DNA of 64,000 bases from Calliopsis andreniformis (GCF_051401765.1 NC_135067.1:23121501-23185500); one strand, 5' to 3'; counted from the first letter of the stretch, positions 34,319 to 47,800 are shown. The notes: generated by a model from the sequence alone, not told the origin. Program-made: numbers and translations.

Positions 34319-36036
34319 CCTTCTGTTCGATCGATCGTTCGCGATACAAAGTTGTCGTGCATTTACGAACCATAGAGACTCTCGTCTCGAAAAACGGAAA
34401 GTCGTTGGCGGATGAACTCGGATATCTCAGAGAATGGCTCCCGCTGAATGCAAAGTCGCAGTCGACCTGGATTCCCCAGAGCTTTACGCCTAGAAAAAAA
34501 GGTCTTTCGCGACTGGACGAGGAGATGCGGAGTTCTAATTCTGCGGACGCTGAAATACGCGACTGAAATGGGTCGACTGTCAATCTCAATTCATTTAAAT
34601 TTCATTCTATCGCTGCATTATGTACTTCAACGTCGTTCAGAGATTGCGAGATTGGCATATACGATTAGCATCGCGTGGAATGTAGACTATTTTAATCTGC
34701 GCAGTAGAAAATACCTCGTGGGATATGCAAATTTAACGACGAGATAACAGAAAATTAGACGTGTAAAAAGTTGGAACAGTGAACTGATTTCCCGTCGAAC
34801 ACATCCCATGTGTATATTCAGGCACGTGATTTCCACGCGACAATAACCGCTGCGAGAGCTCATCTTTACGAACCATTATCCTGGTATTCGACGCGCCAGC
34901 TGCTCGACTCTAATGAAAGCGCAACATCCGTCGCGCAGTGGCTTCCTTGTTGGGAAACCAGCTGGATTTTCCTTCGCTTTTTTCTCTGCTACGTCTGTCG
35001 GAACTCGAGCAGCAGCCGGTGTGATAATTCGAAGGAAGTCATAGGATGGTGAGATAAATGTTTTTCCATTTTCTGTTGCGAACAGAAACGGAAGCTCGAG
35101 GAAGTAAGGTATTATCAGCGTAGCGCAACCTCTACGCGACGCAATATTATTGTATTCCCTGAATAAATAATAAATTATACCTATGTCTAAAGGAATGTTT
35201 GTACGATAACATTGGAATGATATAAGAGGTAAGAAATCGGGTTGACGGAACGTACGATAGCGCTGAAACGATTTCAGCTTGAAAAGCCTATGCCCCGAAG
35301 ACAGCTGCAACAGCTTCTTTGGACCACTTAAGGTTCTCCTTGGTTCGACTTTGGCCAACCAATATCGTGGAATCTCGTAATTCTGCCCAGGAGGCTTTTC
35401 CGTCTTCTGTCGATCGATTTTATACCCAGCACCGTTCGGTAGCATAATTACTAACCGCATCCTCTCCCTTTCTTCTCTGCTTTCCCGTTCTCTTCGGCCC
35501 TTATCCGTTTACACGAGTCTCGCCTTCTTTATTGTCGCTACGTTACAATGACTATTTCCTGATGACCATGCAGCAAGGTAAAAGGCACCCTCGCCCTGGA
35601 AAGTGTGCTGCCCTAGGAGACTGCCCTTTGGACGCAACTAATCGATACTCCTCGGCTGGATATGGACCACCGCGTACAGTCACTTGCAAAACATTGCTCT
35701 CGTCGTTACGATGGACCGTTTTCAAAAGCTACATAGAAACACAGGTTCGGATGATTTACGTTTTTCAAAGAATGGATAAAAATGAGGAAAAGAGAGATCC
35801 GTCATATTAGTACGGTTTGCGACGAGGCGAGGCAATTCGATTCGATTCGGATGACTCGCGATAAGAGAGCAAGCGCGGTAATAATAACAGGCGGTGTCGC
35901 GGCGGTCAGCGGCGACGAGAGATTCTGAGCAGTCAAATTACAGGTACAAAGTTGTAACACGAGGGCGAGCAGACGGAGATGGAGATATCGAGGAGCAACA
36001 CCTGGTTCGCGCACCTTGCAAACTGGTCCCTGACGC

Positions 36037-36091
36037 TCTTCTTCCCTCTCTTCTCTCTTCTCTCTTCTCTCTTCTCTCTTCTCTCTTCTCT
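36037..36091. repeat. CTCTTCT heptamer repeat
   Basis: About seven copies of a 7-base pyrimidine unit (TCTCTTC). Confidence 0.93.
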
Positions 36092-36388
36092 GGGCCGACC
36101 CACGGACTTGCGCGACACGTCGTCCGCTTCACTCTCGCATTCGGTGCACGCACCTTTAATTTCGCGCCTCGCTGACATCCCGCGAAAAACAAGAAACCTC
36201 TCCCTCTCTCCCTCTACGTCTCGCCAGACCTTAAACTGCGGCCGGGGCAAAATGAAAACACTAAGAGGATCTTCTGTTCAGCTCTCGGTTTCTTGTTCAC
36301 TGATAAACTGGACAGAAATACAATATCCGTGGGAATGGGACGGTCGCGAAAAATTGATCCTTCTATGAACACCAATCCTGTCACGCTG

Positions 36389-36449
36389 CGCCGCGTCGCG
36401 CCGCGTCGCGTCACGTCGCGTCACGTCGCGTCACGTCGCGTCACGTCGC
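36389..36449. repeat. CpG-rich repeat TCACGTCGCG
   Basis: Four near-perfect 10-base TCACGTCGCG units preceded by CCGCGTCGCG variants, giving a dense run of CpG and CACGT cores. Confidence 0.92.
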
Positions 36450-38656
36450 TTCGATCGATTGGTCATTCTAGTCATTCTGCAATTTAATATCGACGCTTCC
36501 CATGGTCGCGTGCCAATCTCGCTCCGGCTTATCCCGCTTTGCCGAGGAATATACTACTGTTTTAGGAGGAATTTACTACTGTTGCAATCCGCGAGCGTAA
36601 GCATCGTTAAGAATACGTTTCTATGCTTCGTACGATTGACTAAATTTTTCACCCTATATAACTCTCTACGGTTTCCCAAATTGTTTGAGCGCTATACCGT
36701 TGAAGGTCTTCCTCGATTTGTCTGGGGAAGCCGCTGAAAGTCAGTTCTCTGCATCGACGTAAGCTACGGGCAACCGAGTTCGCTAATCCATTTCTATCCA
36801 CTTCTCCTTTCCGCGAAGTTTGGCAACTGATCGTGTGGCGATGTCGCTGCGCGAGTCCACTAATTGAGTAACAGCCGCGAAGAGGAGCTGCTCGAAGGCA
36901 GGACGCGCATCGATAAATCACACGTAGCGATGTTTGGAAAATTTGATGCGTCTGCACGTGCGTGTGAACCCCGAAGCGGTCGTGCACGACGTAGAACATC
37001 CAGCCGAGTTGGCCAGAATGAGGGAACAGATGTGGGGTACATTAATCGTGCTACTACCACCAGGGTAGTTCCTGCCCCTCTGATCGATATTATTGCAATC
37101 GCTATGACCCCACGGTCCACCATTGTGTTTGCCGTAGCCATGCCGTACCGATGTTTCTCCACGTTCAATCCGTTGTGTTCCGCGCGTCTACGTTATACAC
37201 ACTTCCAAGTCGCTTTTCTTTAATATCTTTATGCAACATATTTCCTAATCCCTCATCATTTTTTTATCCAAATATCCTATGCTTTTGGAATTGTCGAAGA
37301 AACGTTTGCCTTTCTTGCATGAGTACTTACTCGTAACTTGTATCTTCGAGAAAACCAGCGGTGCTTACGGTATAGCGATTCTCGAATAAACGCGCTGCGA
37401 TCTTCGGGAAGGAACAATTTTCTTCGGGGTAATACTTTGCATTTCGGAGCAACGGTATGGCTATACGTATGCACGTTCGACTTTCCTCAACTTTTCTTCG
37501 ATACTTCTCTCTCCCTCTCTCTCCCTCTCTCTGTTCCCCATCCCCATCCCTACCCTTTTTCTCCCCTCTAGCGCACGCGATACGTTCATCTCTCATCTCT
37601 TCGATCACATCCTTCCCCCAGGCGTTGCTTTTGGTTCACGATCCGATCTGAACGCGTGGATTCGAGGGGGGTCACGTGCAACACGCGTGAGTCATGCGTT
37701 ATGCAGCGTGGACGCGCCTAGAGGACCCTTCGCCCTGACGCTATCATCTCTGCCATTTGGCCTTTCTTTCTTACTTCCTCTTCTTACTCTCGCTTGCTTT
37801 CATCGCTTGCTTTCATCGCTTGCTATTTAGGTGTAGGTATCTACCTTTTTTATACCGAAACAAATGCAAAAATGTTAGAAATGCCAAGCGGATTAACGGA
37901 GGCGCCAATGGCGTCGAAATTTTCAACCGATTTAGTAGAGGTTGAAAGCCGATCGATTAAGGAAAAAAGTTTCCGGGTCGTGGGGCAATCGTAGCCGCGT
38001 GTATTCGGGCGTAGAATCGAATCCGTATCGGTCGGTGCATCTCTCGGGTGTCGACGCAGTCAGGGGTACGACAAAAGAGTTATAAGCATGGAGGAGTGTG
38101 CAGAGAGGGTGGTTTTGTCAGTGGAATCTGCAGCGCCCTCGCCAGGGTGGATCCGCGAACAACGAAGGGTGGAGCGATAGAAGGAGAAACGGGAGATGAT
38201 GTCACCGCAGGGGATGGCTAATTTAATGACTGCTGATTGGCTATGCATGGGATACATGAATGGGTACCCACTCCTACTGAACAATCTCTTCCCACGTCTC
38301 CAACTGGCTCTCGTCTCCTCGGCTGTTCTCATTCGACGAGAGCTAGATCGCAGCTAATTTTACACCGATTATATTTATTTCTTTTTCGCTGACATTCCAC
38401 GCTAGAATTTTTAAGTCGTTGCAATTAACATATTTTTATAAAGCTGTATAAGTAGATATAATGTAGCGATCGCGTCATTCTGAGAGTAAATTATTCAAAG
38501 CCGATTCAACAAAGAAACGCAGATGATCGCCTATCTTTATTAGACAGATTGTCGTAATTCCAGAGTATTTGCATATCTTTGACGGACCCCATACGTGCGT
38601 TAATGCCGAACCGGGTCTAGCCGAGCCGAGCCGTGAGGGTTCATTGAGGCATTCTA

Positions 38657-38742
38657 AGGGAGGGAGGGAGGGAGGGAGCGAGATGGACGTTAGAGGAGGA
38701 TAGGAAACGGGGTGGTGGTGGTGGTGGTGGTGGCAGTGGTGG
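38657..38742. repeat. GGGA and GGT microsatellites
   Basis: A GGGA run (38657-38677) followed 30 bp later by a GGT run (38709-38742); both are G-rich on the + strand and could form G-quadruplexes. Confidence 0.9.
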
Positions 38743-39159
38743 CAGAAAGTGGAAGGATCGATGAAACGACCAAGAGAACCATAAAAGCATTTCCGTTTTA
38801 ATGGAAGTTGCACGTGATGGTTCCCATGGAACTATGATAGTAGTTGAAGGATGGAAAAGTAGAAAAATAGATAGTTCATTGACACAAAAAGGAGATCGGG
38901 AACGGAAACGAGTGTTCGAAAACGTTTTCCCTTTGACGAAGAATTCAGGGAGAATAAAATATCTACAGAGAGGAAGAGAGCAAACGCGAGACCTTCCAGG
39001 AATTACAGAGGAGAAAAGTCGATTCTCAGGAAAAAGATAGCCAGGACATGAATTGAAAGTTTTTCATTTTCCATCGATGCAACGACAATAGATGCATAAC
39101 GCGTTACATCTTGCAACGCTACGCTGCAGCACGCCGTCGTCTGTTAACCACATCTCTCT

Positions 39160-39251
39160 TCCCTCCCCTCCCCTTCCTTTCCCTTCCCTTCCCTTCCCTT
39201 CCCTTCCCTTCCCTGCCCTTCCCTGCCCTTCCCTTCCCTTCCCTTCCCTTT
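39160..39251. repeat. CCCTT pentamer repeat
   Basis: About 17 copies of CCCTT with CCCTG variants; the other strand is G-rich with GG/GGG runs. Confidence 0.94.
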
Positions 39252-40079
39252 CACCTCCTGCTCTCGATCTTTTCTTATATCCATTGCGTAAGCGCGCGAA
39301 CACGGGCCAGTCAGTTTTTCTCAGTCTCTACGGCACGTGCTAACAGCTGACGCCAAAGGTCAGTCGGGCTCCATGCAACGATCTATGTAAACATATAGAT
39401 ATTACATCGATTGTTTCTTGTATCTCTTCATTTGAGATTTCTTTTTGCGGAAACCGCAAGAAGAAACCGAAAGATAGTTACATGCTATCATACCTTCAGG
39501 AGATGAGTAACACATTTAAAAGATAATTTGTGTTCGCGACATCGTAATCTGAAGGTCGTAATTATAATTTCCTCGAAATAACAGCCGCCGTCGTAGACCT
39601 TTCGCTCTCGACAAAGTTGCTCGTCGTGCTCCAACCCCGTTCACGTTCTTCTCTTCATCCCCTTTGTCCACGGGATTTGTCGACGTCGGCTTTTTCATAA
39701 CACGCGCACGCCAACCTTTTATCTTCCCTGCTCATGCGTTGCCGACGCCATTCCCATCGTCGCTTCTCGGCAGAATTTCATCGAGGCACGTGCTTTCGCT
39801 TCTGGGGTAACAGCCTCTTTCGAACGAGTCTCTTGGATGCAGTGTCTGCAGTCTAAAAGAATAGGCAACAACTCGTGCCACGAATACCACGAAATCGTTA
39901 CGTTGGAAATTTTCTAACCAAATTTCCAATTGATTGACGATCATTTTCGGTTTCATGGATCAGATAGGTATTTTCTGTTTGGATGTTGATGGCATGAGAA
40001 GTGAGAAGAATGTAAGAAGATAAGAAGACAAGGAGGTAGAACAGGGTGATGAGTGAAAGGGTACATTGAAAGTGGGTGG

Positions 40080-40168
40080 ACAGAGAAAAGAGGAAAGAGG
40101 AAAGAGGAAAGGGGAAAGGGGAAAGGGGAAAGGGGAAAGGGGAAAGGGGAAAGAGGAAAGGGAAAGGA
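40080..40168. repeat. GAAAGGG heptamer repeat
   Basis: About twelve copies of GGAAAGA/GGAAAGG, purine-only on the + strand. Confidence 0.93.
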
Positions 40169-41883
40169 TGAGGACAGAAGCTCTCGGAAGGATGGGTCAG
40201 GGATTAGGGGAAATACTTGGTTGTGGGTGTAGTAAGAGTCAGGGAATATGAGGGTTCCCTGTCCCTTGAGTGACCAACCCTGGGGTGCTCAGCCAAGGGC
40301 CCTCTGAAACCCAGGGGAAATCCGTCTCCTGCAGGGGCAGGAATGGATCTCGGCAAATGACGGTCCGAAGGTTGTATTGCAATTTTATTAATAATTATCT
40401 ATTATCTATTAGCTTCCAGATATTGACATTTATGTATACTTATTGTACCGTTTTATATAACTTGGCACTCACTCGTTCTTTCAAATAAGGGAACATGGTA
40501 GTGGGTAAGTAGGGTGCAATTGTCGCGCGATTGTCGCGCGATTGTCACTCTGTCGCCATATTTATTTCAGAAGAGCGACGCGGGCAAAAGCGTGCAGTAG
40601 CTTCCGGCCGGTCTGGCAAGCGTGTACTTGCGTGCATGAGTCGATAAATGGTTACGCTGACGTCGAATTCCGGACAAGCGAGTCTTACCACTCGGCGGTT
40701 TACACGGCCACGAAGTGACTTTGACGTTTTCCTCGTCAGTGGTTCGAAAAACGTGCACAGGTGCTCCCTCGGTGCGACCAGCAGGTTCTCGTTGTTCTCT
40801 CGAACGAACACCTTCGTGCATTTCATTCCCTTCTCGCTTCAAGCGAGTCGGGGCGATTCGTTTTGACAGTGGTGTCGCTTCGAGAATAATCCTTCGCGTC
40901 GCTCCCGGAGTGGAACGATAAGAAGGGAAGGCAACTGTCTTTGGAATAAAGAATAAAGTCCTCGTCGCGGCGGTACAGGCGATGTCTTTCGCTAGGATAA
41001 AAACTGCTTCCTAGTTTCCTAGCTTCCTAGCTTCCTATAGCTTCCTGTTGCCGTCGACGTTCATGATAGCGCCCGTATTATTACATAATGCGATGAGCTA
41101 GGGTCATCTTTTCTCTTTGTACAGCAAGGTGCACACGCATAGATGATCACGAGAGCGATATAACGCTCTCACATGCACAGACAAGTCGCGAGACGATTAA
41201 ACATGAGCTCGTTCAACCTGCGCGTACACATTCTACATGCGCATCAAAACGATGGCGATCGTTCTACCTTGAGTAGTAGAACTTAGTCGCATCAAATATG
41301 AGAGAAGTTGTAAAGCCGAAAATGTCGACGGAGAGTGCGCGACGAGGAAGCAACTAATACTGAACTGAAACTTGAAAAGCTGAACAATTGTCCGATATGC
41401 TTGCTCGTAAGTTTAGGGACGTCGGACACGTAAGAAACTCGTGTTCTCTTAAATCTTCCCTTGACCAGCGAATCTCATCGAGTCGTAATTATTATTGAAA
41501 GGCGATGTTACCGAAGAATTATAGTTTGTCGGTGACGGGTCGAGCAGCTGGTAGGGACTTTCCTTTTCTCGATTATCACCTTGGGATCGAGGCGCAAGGG
41601 ACGATCTATCGGCGATGATCTGAGCGCGAGTCGCACGAGTCGCACGAACAGCTGGAGGAAATGTCAACGCTGCAGGGGGAGAGGGTGCTGGCAACTGGTT
41701 GTGGGACGCGATAACGAACGATGCTTATTTCGCTAGCGGATATGCTCGACCAGACGGGGACAATGAAGTAATTTAATTGGTGGGTCGTTTCCATAAATAG
41801 CCCGTCCGATTGCTGGAAGCCAGCCACACGACCAGGCCCCGTTCTTTGCTTCTTTGCGTATCGTCGTTCGTCGCACGTCTCGA

Positions 41884-41941
41884 TGGATCGAACGACCGAT
41901 CGAACGACCGATCCAGCCACCGATCCAACCACCGATCGAAG
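41884..41941. repeat. 12-bp repeat CGAACGACCGAT
   Basis: Two copies of CGAACGACCGAT then two diverged copies (CCAGCCACCGAT, CCAACCACCGAT). Confidence 0.85.
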
Positions 41942-42308
41942 ATTCTCGGATAAGGCTGGACTTACTCGCACCTATAGCTGCATACAATGCTTATGTGGCC
42001 CCGCTCGTCTTACCTGCTGTTTCTCTTCGAAAACAGCTGTGCGATATCGATTTTCTTCGGATCAAGATTATTTGTTAGCGGGGACGAGTTAAGGTGGCTC
42101 TCCGTGTCGCTGGAAGTCAATTAACTTACTCCTTCCTCACCGGTCCTTCGTTATGCAAATTCGTGGAGATCGCATCTGCGAAATTTCAGACGTTCTTACG
42201 TGCGGGCACGAGCGCTCACAGGCGCGGCCGCTCTCGTGGACGCTCACGCGTTTCGACTGATTGCTCTCGCGTTATTAACCCATGTTTTCGTTCGACGTGG
42301 CCAGCTTT

Positions 42309-42368
42309 TGCGAAAAAGACGGGGAAAAAGACGGGGAAAAAGACGGGGAAAAAGACGGGGAAAAAGAA
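42309..42368. repeat. 12-bp repeat GAAAAAGACGGG
   Basis: Five near-perfect 12-base units; every unit ends in GGGG. Confidence 0.94.
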
Positions 42369-42859
42369 TACCCTTTGTCGAGAAAACGAGCGTAATAATC
42401 TATTTCAATTTATTCCTACATCGTTTCGTAATTGGACGTGCATCGAGAAGTATCGACACGAAACTGGTATAATTTATGACATACCACCGAAGGGGCGTGT
42501 ACGCGAAGGAAGAAGAAAATTCAATTTTTCTATCTCCCGCATCTGAAAACCATGGGACATCGGAAAACCATGGAACAAAGAGAGTTATCCAAAGAGATTT
42601 TAGAGATGATAGTAGAAGAATGAAACATTCAACTACGTTTCTTCGAAACGTACTACGTATCGGCACGTCACAGAGTGTACGTTCGAAACCGGTAAAATCA
42701 CTGCGAGCAAAAGGAGGAAGGAAGGAGGGTCGGTGTTGGTTATTGCGCGCGGGGGTACGTTTTATGGGGTGTAACGACTTAGGGGATATACTTAGGGACC
42801 TTTCCGCGTGTAGATGTTATCTAAACCGGCGGTTTCCTGGCGTGCCTCGTTTTCGTACG

Positions 42860-42891
42860 CATGCACGCATGCACGCATGCATGCACGCGAG
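42860..42891. repeat. GCATGCAC octamer repeat
   Basis: Three to four copies of ACGCATGC; alternating purine-pyrimidine, so a possible Z-DNA former. Confidence 0.85.
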
Positions 42892-44343
42892 CCGAAATTA
42901 AAGGAAGAGCCCGACTTTCTGCTCGTTAATCGCCTTCCCCCGACCGAGCTCCTCGCGATTCGTCCCATCGAGTCGACAAGTAAATTTCCTTGATATTTAT
43001 GTAGGTATCCTGCTTGAGTCTTCCGGATCAAGTAGAAGCAATTGGATTCGCGTCAAGACAAATCGAGTATTCGTCTAATTTTTTCTCATGTCTAGGTACA
43101 TTAGAAAGTGCAAATTGCGAAGCAACGCGAATGAAAATTTTCGTTAGTACATGTACACAATTGGAAGTGTACGATTGAAGCAACGTAGCTTCGCTTCCGC
43201 GGAAGAGGAAATGAAGCAGTAGACTCGTTTCCCCACCCTCGGAAACAGGTTCGCTCCAGCACTTGTCGTAAAAAAGCAATTTGCTATAATCTCATCTCTC
43301 GTGCTTGTTCTTATTACGAGAAACGGCTCCATTGTCGGCAAGTTTTTCGAAAAGACAGAAACAGAGTGAAGGAGAAAATACGGAAGATACAGCGCACAAG
43401 GAAAGTCCTCCGAAGATCTTGAAAATGAAATGAAAAAAAAGTTTTCTCGTTTTTCAGACTCGTTTTAGAACGTGTCGCTGCGACGCGCCGGCAGGCTCTC
43501 GATGTCGGGTCAATATCGAGTAGGCCTGTGGAAAATAAAGTCGGGGGACTCGGTAGCGGTATTACTTCGTCGGGATCCCTTGAAATATGGAAATGCCGTG
43601 AGGGAGGAGAAGATATCCCTTCCTCGACCAGACCTCTCTCCGCCCTACCGTCACTACCACTTTTGGAACGCACTACCTGATCCACCGTCATTCTTCGTCT
43701 TTCCTCGATATTGGATTTGCACTCGCCTCTTTCGCATTCGCTTTCCGTCTTCTTACCTGATCAGGTACGTAGAAACGGAGTCGGCTCTCAATTTTCACTT
43801 TTTCCGCAAACAATCTTTCTAACCGTTTGCACCGAATCTGCGATTTTCGACCTTTACGTCTAGAGAATCCCTTATGGCCTATATCCGAATCGAGCGGTCG
43901 AGGCTTCTGCTGGATCAACGTCGCGCTCGCGCGTTTCTTCGAGCTGTCGCTTCATCACGAGGCTGTCAAATCTCGATCTTTAGCATACTTTGCTGAAATA
44001 CGAGTTGAAGAAATCTTCCGATAACGAACCGTTCCTGTCCATCGAGCTGCTTTCTGTTCGATTCGAATGATCCAAATATGTGTTTGAAGAGTCATCGAAT
44101 CGATCGGAATATATCGTTTCGAATATTCTTGACGAAAGTACAGAGAAGACGCGGAGAAAATGTTGGTAGGTTTGAAGCGATTGAAAGGGATTTGGAACGG
44201 CACGATCTCAGCGACGCGAAGCGAATGCTCGCGAGCGGATATCGATTCCTGCGGGCTTGAAACGTTCCGCAAATGTGTGTCAATCAACGTGCGCGATTTT
44301 CCAGCGAGGTCAACCGAGCTAGGTGAAAATCTCGAGGGAAGTC

Positions 44344-44378
44344 GACGCGTTCGCGCGACGCGTTCGCGCGACGCGTAG
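44344..44378. repeat. 13-bp CpG-rich repeat GACGCGTTCGCGC
   Basis: Two full units and part of a third; every unit holds ACGCGT and CGCGC, giving many CpGs and overlapping palindromes. Confidence 0.85.
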
Positions 44379-44525
44379 AGGCGCGGGGCTGGCCGAAGAG
44401 CGCTCGGGGGCGGTGTACTAGACGTATCGACCAGGTCGGGAACGGTATTGTGGGGCTCCCGACGAGAGAGCTCGCGCGTGTGTGCGACACACCGAGAGAA
44501 ACGACCGGTGCAGGGCTCGCGGAGA

Positions 44526-44573
44526 GGGAAAGAGCGAGAGAGCGAGAGAGCGAGAGAGCGAGAAAGCGCGCAC
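44526..44573. repeat. GAGAGAGC octamer repeat
   Basis: Five copies of GAGAGAGC/GAGAGCGA; GAGAG is the core bound by GAGA factor in insects. Confidence 0.9.
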
Positions 44574-44766
44574 GAGACGGAGGGAAATGGGGCAGAGAGC
44601 GGAGAAAGGAGGAGCAAACGGGGAAGAAAAGGGGAACGTTCGATCCTCTTCCTCCGCCAATTTCCCAGCCGCGTGTTTCTGCACAGGGTGTCCCTACAGC
44701 TTTACAACTACGAATCTGTCTTCAAATTCTATATCACAGCTACAATTCGAAGACATTTTCTAAGAG

Positions 44767-44848
44767 GGGGAGAGAGAGAGAGAGAGATTGGGAACGGAAC
44801 GAAAAATAGAGGTATATCCGGATCGGAGAAAAGAGAGAGAGAGAGAGA
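44767..44848. repeat. GA dinucleotide clusters
   Basis: Two GAGAGA runs (about 44767-44787 and 44829-44848), 240 bp after the GAGAGAGC repeat. Confidence 0.85.
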
Positions 44849-47800
44849 CGTATGAGGGTAAGAAGATTGAATAGAAGTGGGGTTAGAAGGATTGGGAGGG
44901 AGAAGAAAAGAAGGAGAAGTGCCCTTCAGCTACGTGCGCTACTTTACTTGAAGAAGGCTGCGGGAGCAAGATATCAAGAGGACCCTTTTCCACCTCTACG
45001 CACGTTCTCCGTGCTTTTGCATCACCTTCGAACGAACGCCGCAACTACATCACTGTGCCTATGTTCGCGAGAAAAGCCGTAGTAGATAACAATTCATTTT
45101 TCTTCGTTCTCGCATAATAGCTATTCTTGAGGTGTAAACAGCTATTAACTCGGACAGAACCGATTACCCGGCTCTCACCAGGTGGAGGTTGCTGCGAGAA
45201 ATAGATGGAACGAAAGTTTCAACTAGCTGAGCTGGGAAAGCCAACTTCCATTCGTCTCTTTAGCTTGGGCCTTAAAGTAGGGAACTATCGAGTAATTACA
45301 AGAAAAAGTTGAATCAAATTTGGACCCTAGCACGCATCGCAACTGTGAAATAGACGATCGATGGTGTGAAGTTTGTTTTTCGCAGTACGGAAGTGGTCGC
45401 GCATCGCGTCGACTAATAGGCCCTAACGATGACGGAGGTTTTTTGTTGGGACGCGCGCGCCTAACGAACCGCCACGCTCGACGCCCACTCTGTCCGGCCT
45501 CGAAACTTTCATTCCCAGTCTGTCGCTAATCTCCAATCTAATAGAATGTCTTGATCGGCGTTGTTCAAAATCACACGTTCGCTTACCCTCGACAATCTTT
45601 TCAGCGCGCAAATTATGCAATCGGGTGGGGGTCTAGTTTTCGCGACTTGAACTTTCGTTTGAATAACTACATGCCGGATACATGGTTGAGAAAATGATGA
45701 TAAAAAAGTTTGGATGTTGTATTTTATTTAGCCGCGAGTATAGATAAATCAAGGTTCGACGTAGGAAGAGACTGTAGGCGTGCATAGAATGCATAATATT
45801 AGTGCAAGAAAATGGTACACGCGCGACCGTCTTTGGCGTGGGTCGCAAGTTACCGCGCGAACGCCTGGAATCCCGCTGCTACTATTACTATTCTCCTATG
45901 TAGATAGTAGAAGATTTAAAAGGGCAGAAAAGGCGTTTGGTTAGGTTGAGGATGAAAAAATGAGAATGAAAAAGAAGTTGCCAGTTTTTGGAAACACTTA
46001 GATTTCTCAATTGAACCGTCAAATGGTATCAATAGCAAGACGTATTGTTTCGACAGAAAGATTACGATTTTGCAGGAGCACACCCGGAAATTTTGAAGAC
46101 TGGAACAAGTAGGGCAACAGGGAGCAATTAGTTGCAACGATGTCACCGCAATCACTTAATTAATACACAAGCGGCATTGTCGGCAACGCCCTTGTAACGC
46201 TCACCGCTCCCAGTGTATTGTGTCGCGGCCCCCATTATAAAACTGAGCTAGCTCGTTTAGCGTCCCAGGCATATAATTACCAGCGAACATGTTCTCAGCT
46301 GGTCAGCGACGCGAATAAAGCAAACACCTAACTCTGATCGACCCTTCGAAATTTCTCGCCTTTGCTTTCTCCTTAGTTTTTCGTGTCAAACAACGAACAA
46401 CCAACTCTCTTTCGTTGGTCAGTTAACGAGGATAATGAGTGGTTGGCGGTGAATCAGTGGATAAACACGCGGCATGGAGCAAGGGGATTTCTTCGTTACG
46501 TCTTCGTTTCGTATTCGTTTCCAATTCGTCGGTCGTTGTTGCCGCGGGAAGTGACAGTTTTTCGTAGGTTCCCTGGAAAATTTGTTCGCGACGTGTCACA
46601 CAGCGGGTCGTTCGAGAGACGCGTGTACGAGTGACCGCCACTTATAACTTGTCGTAAGTAACAGGTGGTTTCGGCCGTTGCCACCTGTAATTACCGGTTA
46701 CGAAGCGGGCGATAACGATTAAGCCCAACCAAGACGAGTCAGCTGCGACGCATTGACTTAGCTGCACGCAAGTGCGCGACAAGATACCCTTGCGAACGCG
46801 CACGCACGATAGTGTCTATCTACACGACACTCCTGCATACTTACATCTTACGTTCTTGCTTCATTCAGCTTCCGTGGTTCTTGCTTCGGTTTGCGAAAAC
46901 GAAATATTTTCCTGTTAGTCAAATCGAAGAGGGATAGATAGATCTAGATTCTAGATGGGTCTGTTATTATATTACAACTCGCTATTTAATTGATCATTAA
47001 GTTTGCAGTTATAATTGCGTAATACGCTGCGCATTTTCCTTAGCGTAACAATACATTATGAAATTACACGATCGAACCGGATAGAGAGGCTGGAGTTTGC
47101 TACGTACTACCATTCGCATTCTAAAGCCGTAATATCTAGCCTATCCTCGAAACCGTAGCAACGCGACATCGACCTTGGAAGGGAGCTCCGCCTGATCGTC
47201 TCGTAGGTACAATCCTACCGTTAACGTCATTTCGATTCGCAGCAACAGTCGTATTAGGCATTTCCGAAAGCGAGACTCGGAAAGCGAGACTCGGCCATCA
47301 CGCGGCATCATTTTACTGTTAGCCAGTTCACTACGTACATGCACGTATAGTCAGCTACGGAAGAAGACAAAGACTACTCCTGTGTTCGCTTATTGCGAAC
47401 GGTCGTGACAGCGGTTGTGACTTCAGATTACGATTAAGTTTCAATTCTAATACGCTGAAAAGTTGTAGGTTCGTTCAGTTCGATCAACCTTCTCGAAGCT
47501 TCTGCTCAGACCTGACCCAGAATTCGTAAACTGTGACTGCAACGCTGAAGGCAATTGCCAAAGATTTCCATGTTAGTTAACGCTTTGAGAACGTTCTGGA
47601 CTACGCGGAAGATATCTCGATCGCTTGATCAACGTTAAAGTGATCCAGGAAACGTGTCTCTTATCGAATGATTTGAAGAATGACTGTCGAGTCGTTCAGC
47701 GTGGAATAGAAATCGAGGTTTTCCTTATTTACGCGCATCTAGTTGGTTGGGAAACAATGCCTACGCGAAGGACGGCAGTTATGCAAATAGTTTGTACCTT

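Noticed and set aside
34207..34566. 169-codon + frame with Gly-Val repeats
   Set aside because: Artifact of the GGCGTC hexamer array; no conserved flank.
34876..35460. 194-codon open frame on the - strand
   Set aside because: The longest non-repetitive frame in the intron, but no recognisable domain, splice context or neighbouring exon; length is plausible by chance in 39 kb.
43955..44617. 220-codon open frame on the - strand
   Set aside because: Much of it is Ser/Leu/Arg low complexity from the CpG and GAGA repeats.
46236..46242. TATAAAA as a core promoter
   Set aside because: No initiator about 30 bases downstream; TCAGC at about 46291 is too far.
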